NCBI GenBank assembly: GCA_016793645.1
Contig: JAEUHD010000048.1
Coordinates: 1-32,262 of the forward strand
Direction: 5' to 3'
Length of the DNA: 32,262 nucleotides
Origin: Verrucomicrobiales bacterium
GTDB lineage: Bacteria; Verrucomicrobiota; Verrucomicrobiia; Limisphaerales; UBA9464
Part shown: positions 17,901-32,262 of the stretch, one piece after another
Layout: each line of letters starts with the position of its first letter
How positions within the stretch are numbered: the first letter of the stretch is position 1
Translations under genes and position numbers: made by a program
The notes under the pieces: model-generated
The model's input: only the letters and a program-made list of their open reading frames with translations
Told to the model about the DNA's origin: nothing
The model's database searches: none

Positions 17901-17939
17901 ATAGCGGGAGGGCTTCGCCCGTCAGCACCGCACACAGAA

Positions 17940-18635
17940 ATGCCAAGCAAACGTTACCAAAAGGCGCTGGGTCTTGTCGATCCCAGCAAGAGTTATCCCC
18001 TCACCCAGGCGGTGGATGTCCTCCACAAGTTCCCGAAGGCGAAATTCACGGAAACCGTGGACCTCGCGTTCCGACTTGGAGTGGATCCCAAACAATCCGA
18101 CCAGATGGTCCGCGGCACCTGCCCGCTTCCCCATGGTTCCGGAAAGACCGTGAGAGTGTTGGTGTTTACCAAGCCGGGAGCCCAGGCGGAAGCCGCCCGG
18201 GCGGCGGGTGCGGAACACGTGGGCTTCGACGAGTTCATCAAGAAGTGCCAGGAGGGTTGGGCTGACTTTGATGTCGCGGTGGCGACGACCGAGGCGATGT
18301 CCGAGGTCCGGAAACTGGGTAAGGTCCTGGGACCCCGGGGGCTCATGCCGAATCCGAAGACGGGCACGGTGACCGACGATGTCGCCAAGGCGGTCAAGGA
18401 GGTCAAGGCGGGCCGGGTGGAGTTCAAGATCGACAAGGCGGGCAACGTCCACGTTCCGGTCGGCAAGGCGAGTTTCAGCCCCCAGCAGATCGCCGAAAAC
18501 GCCCGGGGAGTCATCGAGGCGGTCATCAAGTCCCGCCCGTCCAGCGCCAAGGGGGTCTTCGTCCGTTCCTGCACCCTTTCCCTGACCATGAGTCCTCCGG
18601 TCCGACTGGACCTCAAGGAGTTCGGCGCCAACTAA
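17940..18635 (+). CDS. rplA: 50S ribosomal protein L1
   Basis: 231 residues, the normal L1 length. It binds 23S rRNA at the L1 stalk and takes part in E-site tRNA release; in other bacteria L1 also represses its own mRNA. Diagnostic segments: MPSKRYQKALGLVDPSKSYPL at the start, ETVDLAFRLGVDPKQSDQMVRG, LPHGSGKTVRVLVF, LGPRGLMPNPKTGTVT, and near the end KGVFVRSCTLSLTMSPPVRLD. The frame is open to 17751, but the family start decides for ATG 17940. No clear Shine-Dalgarno sequence precedes it; a GGGAGGG block at 17905-17912 is too far. It is the first gene of this operon. rplK, which usually precedes it, is absent here. The stop is 23 bp from rplJ. Confidence 0.96.
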   Translation: MPSKRYQKALGLVDPSKSYPLTQAVDVLHKFPKAKFTETVDLAFRLGVDPKQSDQMVRGTCPLPHGSGKTVRVLVFTKPGAQAEAARAAGAEHVGFDEFIKKCQEGWADFDVAVATTEAMSEVRKLGKVLGPRGLMPNPKTGTVTDDVAKAVKEVKAGRVEFKIDKAGNVHVPVGKASFSPQQIAENARGVIEAVIKSRPSSAKGVFVRSCTLSLTMSPPVRLDLKEFGAN

Positions 18636-18658
18636 ACCCCAACTTTTCCTGATCCACC

Positions 18659-19177
18659 ATGCGTGCCGAAAAGAAATTCATCTCCGCTGAGTACCTGACC
18701 AAGTTGAACGCGTCGCCGTTCTTCCTGGTGGTTGACTACCGCGGCCTCGACGTCTCCCGGTTCACCGAGCTTCGCAAACGCCTGAGCAAGGCGGGGGCCG
18801 AGGTTCACGTGGTCAAGAACACGATCTTCCGTATTGCCGCCAAGGAAGCGGGGCTCGCTGATCTGACGGGCACCCTGAGCGGCCAGCTGGCGGTGGTGAC
18901 CGGCAAAAAGGATATCGCTGCGGCCTCGAAGGTCGTGAAGAACTTCCAGTCCGAGTTCGAAAAGCCGAAGCTTCAGTTCGGGTATCTGGGCAGCCAAAGG
19001 CTGTCCCCCGAAGAGGTCAAGGCGATCGCCGAGTTGCCACCCCTGGCGGAATTGCAGGGCAAGATCCTTGGCCTGCTCCAGGCGCCCGCGCAGAAGCTTG
19101 CGGCCATCATTGGAACCCCGGGCACCCAACTGGCTCGCGTCATCAAGGCCAAGGCCGACCAGGCCGCCGCCCAGTAA
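18659..19177 (+). CDS. rplJ: 50S ribosomal protein L10
   Basis: 172-residue base of the L7/L12 stalk. It binds 23S rRNA and L11 with its N-terminal domain and anchors L12 dimers with its C-terminal helix. The N-terminal part shows MRAEKKFISAEYLTKL, FFLVVDYRGLDVSRFTELRKRL and VVKNTIFRIAAKEAG; the later part shows LPPLAELQGKILGLLQAPAQKL and a C-terminal Ala/Lys helix (VIKAKADQAAAQ). Only 23 nt separate it from rplA, which leaves no room for the L10(L12)4-binding leader that often precedes rplJ; a structured element instead lies in the 142-nt spacer after it. No Shine-Dalgarno sequence is obvious before ATG 18659. Confidence 0.95.
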   Translation: MRAEKKFISAEYLTKLNASPFFLVVDYRGLDVSRFTELRKRLSKAGAEVHVVKNTIFRIAAKEAGLADLTGTLSGQLAVVTGKKDIAAASKVVKNFQSEFEKPKLQFGYLGSQRLSPEEVKAIAELPPLAELQGKILGLLQAPAQKLAAIIGTPGTQLARVIKAKADQAAAQ

Positions 19178-19239
19178 TCCCTTTCAGGGGTCTGGATGCT
19201 GTCCGGCATCGGGCTCCGGAAAACCAAACCAAGAGTGAA

Positions 19240-19290
19240 TCGTCGGTCCGCAGGCCGCGGACAAATCCGGGATGGCCGTCCCGCCGACGA
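19240..19290 (+). promoter_or_regulatory. Three-way-junction RNA fold before rplL
   Basis: An outer helix TCGTCG (19240-19245) / CGACGA (19285-19290) encloses two hairpins: GTCCGC (19246-19251) / GCGGAC (19257-19262) with a 5-nt loop, and CGGGA (19268-19272) / TCCCG (19279-19283) with a 6-nt loop. All pairs are perfect Watson-Crick. The fold ends 29 nt before the rplL ATG and upstream of its AAGGA ribosome-binding site. It may tune L12 translation, which must exceed L10 several-fold, or bind an r-protein. The function is inference. Confidence 0.6.
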
Positions 19291-19319
19291 AACTGAACGA
19301 ACGTAAGGACAAAACTAAC

Positions 19320-19715
19320 ATGGCAGACATCAATCAAATCGTTGAAGACCTGAGCAAACTGACCGTCCTCGAGGCGGCGGAGCTCGTGAAGGCCCTTGAG
19401 ACCAAGTGGGGCGTGACTGCGGCTGCGCCGGTGGCGGTGGCAGCAGCGGGCGGTGGCGGCGGTGGCGCGGCGGCAGCTCCGGCGGCTGAAGCGGCCAAGG
19501 ATACGTTTGACGTCGTTCTGGCGTCCGTTCCTGCCGACAAGAAGATCGCCGCCATCAAGGTGGTTCGCGAGGTCAAGGCCGGACTCGGCCTGGCGGAAGC
19601 CAAGGCGCTCGTCGAAGGTGCCCCGAAGGTCGTGCTCGAAGGCGCTCCGAAGGCCGAAGCCGAGGCCGCCAAGAAGAAGCTCGAGGAGGCCGGCGCCAAG
19701 GTCGAGCTCAAGTAA
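19320..19715 (+). CDS. rplL: 50S ribosomal protein L7/L12
   Basis: 131 residues, slightly longer than E. coli L12 (121). The N-terminal dimerisation and L10-binding domain begins [27 protein letters not shown]. An Ala/Gly hinge with six consecutive glycines follows (residues about 35-60). The C-terminal factor-binding domain has [41 protein letters not shown] and [14 protein letters not shown]. It recruits translational GTPases to the ribosome, in several copies per ribosome. AAGGA about 10 nt upstream supports ATG 19320. The spacer before it holds a three-way-junction fold and the spacer after it three hairpins, so expression is probably controlled at the RNA level. Confidence 0.97.
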   Translation: MADINQIVEDLSKLTVLEAAELVKALETKWGVTAAAPVAVAAAGGGGGGAAAAPAAEAAKDTFDVVLASVPADKKIAAIKVVREVKAGLGLAEAKALVEGAPKVVLEGAPKAEAEAAKKKLEEAGAKVELK

Positions 19716-19726
19716 TTTGCACCCAC

Positions 19727-19753
19727 GGGTGGCGGAACCGGGTTCCGCCACCC
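19727..19753 (+). terminator. Hairpin 1 in the rplL-rpoB spacer (terminator/attenuator-like)
   Basis: GGGTGGCGGAACC (19727-19739) and GGTTCCGCCACCC (19741-19753) are perfect complements around a single G, so the folded RNA would have a stem of at least 10 GC-rich pairs and a short loop. TTTGTTCCTT follows. It begins 11 nt after the rplL stop. The weak T-run suggests a partial terminator, like the attenuator known between rplL and rpoB in E. coli. Confidence 0.7.
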
Positions 19754-19766
19754 TTTGTTCCTTCCA

Positions 19767-19788
19767 CCGGCAACCCAGGTTGCCGGTC
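19767..19788 (+). repeat. Hairpin 2 in the rplL-rpoB spacer
   Basis: ACCGGCAACC (19767-19776), CA, GGTTGCCGGT (19779-19788): a perfect 10-bp inverted repeat with a 2-nt centre. No T-run follows (CCAAATTCGG). It is the second of three successive hairpins between rplL and rpoB. Confidence 0.65.
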
Positions 19789-19840
19789 CAAATTCGGATG
19801 TTAGCCTCTGGGAACGTTGCGGAAACATAACCGGCGGTAG

Positions 19841-19886
19841 GACGAGTCCGGGTGATTCCCCAAAATGGGAGTCACCCGGGTTCGTC
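19841..19886 (+). promoter_or_regulatory. Hairpin 3 in the rplL-rpoB spacer, 20-bp stem
   Basis: Positions 19841-19860 pair with 19867-19886 without interruption (17 Watson-Crick pairs and three G-U pairs) around a CAAAAT loop. The RNA continues GTATTGTCTTTTG. The long, nearly perfect duplex resembles substrates of RNase III, which in E. coli cuts the rplL-rpoB spacer. It ends 62 nt before the rpoB ATG. A weak terminator role is also possible because of the T-rich tail. Confidence 0.7.
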
Positions 19887-19948
19887 GTATTGTCTTTTGA
19901 CGAATACTGAACGGCCGGCCCTCCGGCTGCATTGAAACCAAGGTCGCC

Positions 19949-23869
<3,921 letters not shown>

Positions 23870-23907
23870 ACCCGTCGGATCCAACTGTCACTGAGAATCA
23901 AAACCGT

Positions 23908-28053
<4,146 letters not shown>

Positions 28054-28068
28054 TCCGGGCGGTTTAAT

Positions 28069-28103
28069 ACGGCGGGCATCCGACAAGGGTGCCCGCCGTT
28101 TTC
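28069..28103 (+). terminator. Rho-independent terminator after rpoC
   Basis: ACGGCGGGCA (28069-28078) pairs with TGCCCGCCGT (28090-28099). The stem extends inward by three more pairs (one G-U) to a 5-nt GACAA loop. TTTTCGTTT follows directly (the last stem T begins the run). It lies 15 nt after the rpoC stop and should end the rplA-rpoC transcript. Confidence 0.9.
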
Positions 28104-28184
28104 GTTTGGGATTCCCGTGGCGTGCTGGATTCGATCAGGGGCCGGTGAGGGTGGAAATTCGAACCCGGATGGGCAGATTCCTGC

Positions 28185-28409
28185 ATGCATCCATGGTCGG
28201 AATCCTATTCGAGAATGATCTATCAGGCGGAAGCGGTGGATCTTTCGCTGTTCAGTCCCGACGGTGATTCGCTGGGGATTGTTGAGATCTCCAAGTTGGA
28301 GGCGCTCCGGTTGGTGTGCCTTCCCATGAACCTGGGCCACGTGTACCGGGCGGCCGCCGAGCCTGTGGCCGGAAGAGTCCTCATCGAAACGGTGGTACTG
28401 GAGGGATAG
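28185..28409 (+). CDS. Small hypothetical protein (64-74 aa)
   Basis: I do not recognise it. From ATG 28185 it is 74 residues; an internal ATG at 28215, with GGAA about 10 nt upstream, would give 64 residues beginning MIYQAEAVDLSLFSPDG. Third codon positions are mostly G or C as in neighbouring genes, and the protein alternates hydrophobic and polar residues like a small folded beta-rich domain (LGIVEISKLEALRLVCLP, GRVLIETVVLEG). No signal or membrane segment is seen. It lies between the rpoC terminator and the fusion-enzyme gene, 199 bp before the latter's proposed start. The opposite-strand frame here is Arg/Pro/Ser-rich shadow-like sequence, which supports the plus-strand reading. Confidence is moderate because of its size. 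Confidence 0.5.
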   Translation: MHPWSESYSRMIYQAEAVDLSLFSPDGDSLGIVEISKLEALRLVCLPMNLGHVYRAAAEPVAGRVLIETVVLEG

Positions 28410-28607
28410 GTGATCCGTCGAATCCGCGGACTGCCTTTGCCGGGGAGCCCGATACCCATCCGAGGGCGAACCGGGGTTTGCGTCCGACCGTCGGGAGGTC
28501 CGACTGCAATCGTGGGGGGGGCTCTCGAATCCGATGGGGACCGAGGGGCCCTTTGAGCCCGAGGATTGCGCTTCCGCCCATCCGGAAAATCCGGCATTTT
28601 TGGACCC

Positions 28608-31600
28608 GTGGATTCCGGTTTGGTTTCACGCACCCGTCCTGTCGTACCGCTTTCGAACGGCGCTCCCACCTCGGGAAGGTCCGAGGTCGCGCACTACTTT
28701 GACACCTACCGGGCCATGTTCCTTTCCCGGGCGGTGGATCAGGTGGAAATGGAGCTGGTCAACCGTGGGGAGGCGTTCTTCCACGTGGGGGGTGCCGGAC
28801 ATGAATCCTGCGCCGTTCTCAACCGCCATTTGACTCCGGAGGATTGGCTTCACCTCCACTACCGGGACAAGGCGTTGATGCTGGCTCGCGGGCTTTCGCC
28901 CGAGGAGTTTTTCCATAGCCTCCTGTGCACCGGAGCCTCGCATTCCGCGGGCCGACAGATGAGTGCCCACTTGAGTGCTCCCCACCTCCGAATTTTGAGT
29001 CTGGTGGGACCCGTGGGGAACAACGCACTCCAGGCGGTCGGAGTGGCCCATGAGATCGCGGGCCCGGGCCGGCGCTCCCCGACCGACTCCCCTCTGGTGG
29101 TCTGTGCGGTGGGGGATGGCACCAGCCAACAGGGCGAATTCTTGGAGGCCATCGCGGAGGCGGTGCGTGCCCGTCTTCCCGTTCTTTTCTGGATTGAGGA
29201 CAACCAGCTCGCGATTTCCACGCTGACTTCGGGACGGACCCTGTATGATCTGCCCTCCGGCCCTGCGACCGAGTTCTACGGACTGCCGATCCACCGGCTG
29301 AACGGACGGGACCCGATCGGATGCGACCGTCAGCTGGAATCGATCGTTCGGGGCGTTCGAACCGGTTCTCCCGCGTTGGTCGTATTTCAGGTGGAACGGC
29401 TCACGCACCACACCAATGCCGATGATGAGCGGGTCTATCGCGCGGACTCCGAGCTTCGGCGGGTCCGTCGTGACGCGGATCCCGTGGCGGTGCTCCGGTC
29501 CGCGCTCATCTCGGGTGGGGTGTCTGCGGCGGAATTGAATGAACTGGAGACCACCCTGACGCGGGACGCAAGGGCTGCTGCGGACCGGGCGTTGATGACG
29601 GCCAATCCCGTGGCGAATCTCGACGCCCGCCCGCCCCTTCCAGGGACGTTGGCGTCGGTCTCGGAATACCGGGGTGGGGACTCCACTCCGCGGCTTTCGA
29701 TGCTGGAGGCGCTGCGCACGGTGTTGCGTCATCGGCTGGGAACGGATCCGCGGGTGACCCTGTACGGTCAGGACATCGAGGATCCCAAAGGGGACGTGTT
29801 CGGATTGACCCGGGGGCTTTCGACGGAGTTTCCCGGGCGTGTGAACAATGCGCCGCTGACCGAGAGCACCATTGCCGGGGTCAGTGTGGGACGTGCCCTC
29901 GCGGGGGGGCGTCCAGTGGCCTGCATTCAGTTCGCGGATTTCGTGCCATTGGCCTTCAACCAGCTCGCCAGCGAGTTGGGCTCCCTGTACTGGCGCAGCA
30001 ACGGGGGATGGCCGGTGCCGGTCATTGTGATGATGCCCTGTGGCGGATACCGGCCGGGACTGGGCCCGTTTCATGCCCAGACGTTCGAGAGTGTGCTGAC
30101 CCATGTGCCGGGTCTGGACGTGGTGATGCCCAGCACGGCCGGGGATGCCGCCGGCCTGCTCAATGCGGCCTTCGAGGGCGGACGGCCCACGGTTTTCCTG
30201 TATCCCAAGGTTTGCCTCAATGACGCGGCACTGGCCACCAGCGGGGACGTGGAGCAGCAGCGGGTTCTTCCGGGTGTTGCGCGACACGTCGCCTCCGGCA
30301 ACGACCTCACCCTGGTCACCTGGGGTGGGACCGTTCCCCTGTGTGCCCGGGTGGCGGCCGCCCTTCGAAGTGTCGGAGTCGAAACGGACCTGCTCGACCT
30401 CCGTTCGCTGAGTCCGTGGGATTCCGAGGCGGTGTGCGCCAGTGTGCAGAGGACGGGACGGCTCCTGGTGGTGCATGAGGACAACCTGACGTGTGGCTTC
30501 GGCGCCGAAGTCGTGGCTGCGGTGGCGGAGCGGGTGTCGACGCCGGTGCGGTCCCGGCGGGTGACGCGACCGGATACCTACGTCCCCTGCAACTACGCCA
30601 ACCAGTTGGAGGTTCTACCGAGTTTTCGCCGGATTTTGGAAGCCGCAGGCGAAATGACGGGTGTGACGGTTGAATGGGAGGCCGAAGCTGCGTCCGAGGC
30701 CGGTGTCTTTGTCCTGGAGGCGGTGGGGTCCAGTCCTGCGGACCAGAACGTGTCCGTGGTGGAGTGGAAGGTGCGTGCCGGGCAGGTGATCTCCGAGGGA
30801 CAACCCATCGCCGATTGTGAGGCCGACAAGGCAACCTTTGAGCTGCGTGCGCCGGTGGGTGGCGTCATCACGGAACTCCAGACCGTGGATGAAAAGGTTC
30901 CTGTGGGCAGTCCGTTGGCGCGGATCCGAACTGCGACAAATCAGGTGGCAACCCCGAAACGGGTTCCCGCGGATCCAAAGCCCCGGTTGTCCCGTTCCGG
31001 AGGGGAATCCCGGACGCCCCAGGCGGTGGTTCGAGGGCGTCCCCAGGTCCTGGGGGGATTGGGGCGGAATGTCGTCGCGATTTCCGCGGTCACGGCCGCT
31101 CCCGCGGGACGTGTTGTCACCAATGAGGAATTGGTGAAGCGGTTTGCGGGCCGCTCAGCCCATGACGTTTTTCAGCGCACGGGCATTGAGTCCCGCCATT
31201 TGCTCGCGCCGGGCGAGTCGGCGCTGACACTGGCCGCCAAGGCCGCGCGGGCCGCGCTGCGTCAGCAGGGGCTCACCCTCGCGGATTTGGACGCCATTCT
31301 GGTCAGCACCAGTTCGCCCATCTCCATCAGTCCGAGCCTCGCCTGCCTGCTGCACCACGAGTTGAGCCAGGACGGGCCCAAACGGGACCTTCCCGCCAGC
31401 GATATTCTGGCGGCATGCACCGGCTATCTCTACGCGCTTCAGAACGCCTTCGATTTCTGCCATTCCCAGCCGGCGGCCAACGTGCTGGTGGTTACGGCGG
31501 AGGCGATGAGCACGTTCACCAATCCCGACGACTTTGACACCGCCGTCGTGTTTGGGGATGCAGCGACGGCAACCGTGGTCCACGGCCCGGAATCCCCCCT

Positions 31601-32039
31601 GTTCGGGCGAGGGCGTGTGCTCCTGCATCGTCCGGTCCTCAGTGCGCGGGGTGAGGACGGCACCATATTGCACCATGGCCGGCGCGGGGATCCCAACGTC
31701 AACATGGACGGGTTGAAGGTGTTTCCTATGGCGGTGCGCCAGCTCATCGCGCTGCTGAAACAGGCCTGCGCGGAAAGCCGGATCGAAGTGGAGAGCCTGG
31801 ACTACATCATCCCCCACCAGGCCAACGGACGCATTTTGGAGGCGGTGGATCAACGGCTGAAACTGCCCAAGGGACGATTGGTCAATCGTGTCCGTCACAG
31901 CGGCAACACGAGCAGCAGCACGATCCCGCTGGTGCTTTCGGAGTTGTTGTCAGGGAATCCGCCGCCCAAGGGAACCGCCGGCCTGTGTGCCTTTGGTGGC
32001 GGCTTTACCTTTGGTGCCGCAGTGATGGAATTTACCTGA
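28608..32039 (+). CDS. E1-alpha/E1-beta 2-oxoacid dehydrogenase - lipoyl - ketoacyl-ACP synthase III fusion
   Basis: About 1143 residues in one frame. Residues about 35-345 are a thiamine-diphosphate E1-alpha: FHVGGAGHE, then GDG (169-171) and, 28 residues on, EDN of the cofactor motif. Residues about 365-690 are E1-beta: TLYGQDIEDPKGDVFGLT, catalytic-type Glu419 in NAPLTEST, GPFHAQTFESVLTHVPGL. Residues about 698-778 are a lipoyl domain with EADKATFELRAP (Lys741 the predicted lipoylation site). Residues about 822-1143 are a ketoacyl-ACP synthase III with Cys937 (AACTGY), His1070 (PHQAN) and Asn1100 (SGNTSSS). No E2 acyltransferase or E3-binding domain is visible. Inferred role: decarboxylate a 2-oxoacid, load the acyl group on the lipoyl arm and prime a condensation with malonyl-ACP. 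The start is uncertain: GTG 28608 is used; TTG 28566, TTG 28620 and ATG 28716 are alternatives, the last cutting into the conserved first helix. Confidence 0.9.
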   Translation: MDSGLVSRTRPVVPLSNGAPTSGRSEVAHYFDTYRAMFLSRAVDQVEMELVNRGEAFFHVGGAGHESCAVLNRHLTPEDWLHLHYRDKALMLARGLSPEEFFHSLLCTGASHSAGRQMSAHLSAPHLRILSLVGPVGNNALQAVGVAHEIAGPGRRSPTDSPLVVCAVGDGTSQQGEFLEAIAEAVRARLPVLFWIEDNQLAISTLTSGRTLYDLPSGPATEFYGLPIHRLNGRDPIGCDRQLESIVRGVRTGSPALVVFQVERLTHHTNADDERVYRADSELRRVRRDADPVAVLRSALISGGVSAAELNELETTLTRDARAAADRALMTANPVANLDARPPLPGTLASVSEYRGGDSTPRLSMLEALRTVLRHRLGTDPRVTLYGQDIEDPKGDVFGLTRGLSTEFPGRVNNAPLTESTIAGVSVGRALAGGRPVACIQFADFVPLAFNQLASELGSLYWRSNGGWPVPVIVMMPCGGYRPGLGPFHAQTFESVLTHVPGLDVVMPSTAGDAAGLLNAAFEGGRPTVFLYPKVCLNDAALATSGDVEQQRVLPGVARHVASGNDLTLVTWGGTVPLCARVAAALRSVGVETDLLDLRSLSPWDSEAVCASVQRTGRLLVVHEDNLTCGFGAEVVAAVAERVSTPVRSRRVTRPDTYVPCNYANQLEVLPSFRRILEAAGEMTGVTVEWEAEAASEAGVFVLEAVGSSPADQNVSVVEWKVRAGQVISEGQPIADCEADKATFELRAPVGGVITELQTVDEKVPVGSPLARIRTATNQVATPKRVPADPKPRLSRSGGESRTPQAVVRGRPQVLGGLGRNVVAISAVTAAPAGRVVTNEELVKRFAGRSAHDVFQRTGIESRHLLAPGESALTLAAKAARAALRQQGLTLADLDAILVSTSSPISISPSLACLLHHELSQDGPKRDLPASDILAACTGYLYALQNAFDFCHSQPAANVLVVTAEAMSTFTNPDDFDTAVVFGDAATATVVHGPESPLFGRGRVLLHRPVLSARGEDGTILHHGRRGDPNVNMDGLKVFPMAVRQLIALLKQACAESRIEVESLDYIIPHQANGRILEAVDQRLKLPKGRLVNRVRHSGNTSSSTIPLVLSELLSGNPPPKGTAGLCAFGGGFTFGAAVMEFT

Positions 32040-32051
32040 TTCCGGAATCAG
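32036..32051. repeat. 16-bp perfect palindrome between convergent genes
   Basis: CTGATTCCGGAATCAG overlaps the stop codon of the fusion gene and lies 22 bp from the stop of the convergent chorismate-lyase-like gene. It could form a small hairpin (six pairs, CCGG loop) in either transcript. There is no strong T-run (ATTTGG follows on the plus strand), so a terminator role is only a possibility. Confidence 0.4.
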
Positions 32052-32073
32052 ATTTGGACGCGCCGATCCACCC

Positions 32074-32262
32074 TCACGCGGGCGGTAGGATTTCGATGAT
32101 TTCGGCGAGGATGGCGCCGTTGGCGTCGCGAAGGGTGTTCTGACGGCCGTAAAGCATCGCCGGTCCGGAGAAGTTCAATGCGCGGGCGATGAAGTCGTCC
32201 GCCTCAAACGCAAGATACGCGGTGGGGCGGCTGGTGTAGGGACGGCCGCTGGCGTTCAGGAT
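32074..32262 (-). CDS. Chorismate-lyase-like protein (UbiC/DUF98 type), C-terminal fragment
   Basis: Only the last 62 residues are in the window; the gene enters from the right edge and stops at 32074-32076. The fragment reads ILNASGRPYTSRPTAYLAFE, then DDFIARALNFSGPAMLYGRQ and NTLRDANGAILAEIIEILPPA. The spacing and ending (DFI...G..LYGR....L...G..L...E..LP) resemble the C-terminus of E. coli chorismate lyase, which turns chorismate into 4-hydroxybenzoate and pyruvate. A fragment this short cannot prove activity; other members of the same fold have no known lyase function. It converges on the fusion-enzyme gene with a 34 bp gap. Confidence 0.6.
   Translation of the reverse strand: MLNASGRPYTSRPTAYLAFEADDFIARALNFSGPAMLYGRQNTLRDANGAILAEIIEILPPA

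Noticed and set aside
28410..28607. Search for a promoter or repeat in the gap before the fusion gene
   Set aside because: Only short chance pairings (such as CCGACcGTCGG at 28484-28494) and a twice-occurring GTCCGAC were seen; no convincing -35/-10 pair or structured leader.
28223..28669. 148-codon minus-strand frame after rpoC
   Set aside because: Low-complexity Arg/Pro/Ser-rich translation. The opposite small frame has better codon bias and composition, and the region also covers the start of the fusion gene.
28626..30476. 616-codon minus-strand frame opposite the fusion enzyme
   Set aside because: Composition is Arg/His/Gly/Pro-rich with no motifs. The plus strand encodes clear E1 domains over the same bases.

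Overview
The window is about 32 kb of GC-rich (roughly 60-65 percent) bacterial chromosome. It is densely packed with core genes. Several traits point to a Gram-negative bacterium, most likely Verrucomicrobiota (Limisphaerales/Pedosphaera-like): a lipid A gene (lpxB), a squalene-hopene cyclase, a pseudopilin-like protein with the [15 protein letters not shown] N-terminus and LLPALARAK tail common in that phylum, and weak or absent Shine-Dalgarno sequences before most genes. The taxonomic call is inference from protein style, not from an rRNA.

Layout. 1-7128 (minus strand): a squalene-hopene cyclase running off the left edge, a Tat-signal DUF3500-like protein, an unrecognised 239-residue protein, and a large SWIM-SNF2 helicase. 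7165-14326 (minus strand): a translation and RNA-processing operon, in transcription order nusA, infB, rbfA, nrnA-like, truB, ribF. It has a good sigma70-type promoter and an attenuator-like hairpin ahead of nusA. 14495-17688 (minus strand): a pseudopilin-like protein, ada and lpxB. 17940-28053 (plus strand): rplA, rplJ, rplL, rpoB and rpoC, closed by a textbook intrinsic terminator. The usual upstream neighbours secE, nusG and rplK are absent; lpxB faces away instead. 28185-32039 (plus strand): a small hypothetical gene, then a giant fusion enzyme. 32074-32262 (minus strand): the 3' end of a chorismate-lyase-like gene entering from the right.

Most notable content. The gene ending at 32039 encodes, in one chain, a thiamine-diphosphate 2-oxoacid dehydrogenase E1-alpha, E1-beta, a lipoyl swinging-arm domain and a complete ketoacyl-ACP synthase III with a Cys-His-Asn triad. 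No E2 acyltransferase or E3-binding domain is visible. This suggests a self-contained 2-oxoacid-to-acyl-primer-to-condensation machine for fatty-acid or polyketide-like priming. The second theme is RNA structure in the ribosomal/RNA-polymerase operon: an intrinsic-terminator-like hairpin in the rplA leader, a three-way-junction fold just before rplL, and three consecutive strong hairpins between rplL and rpoB. Similar attenuator-like hairpins lie before nusA and between nusA and infB.

No rRNA, tRNA, CRISPR array, insertion sequence or phage gene was seen. No stretch longer than 300 bases lacks a gene.
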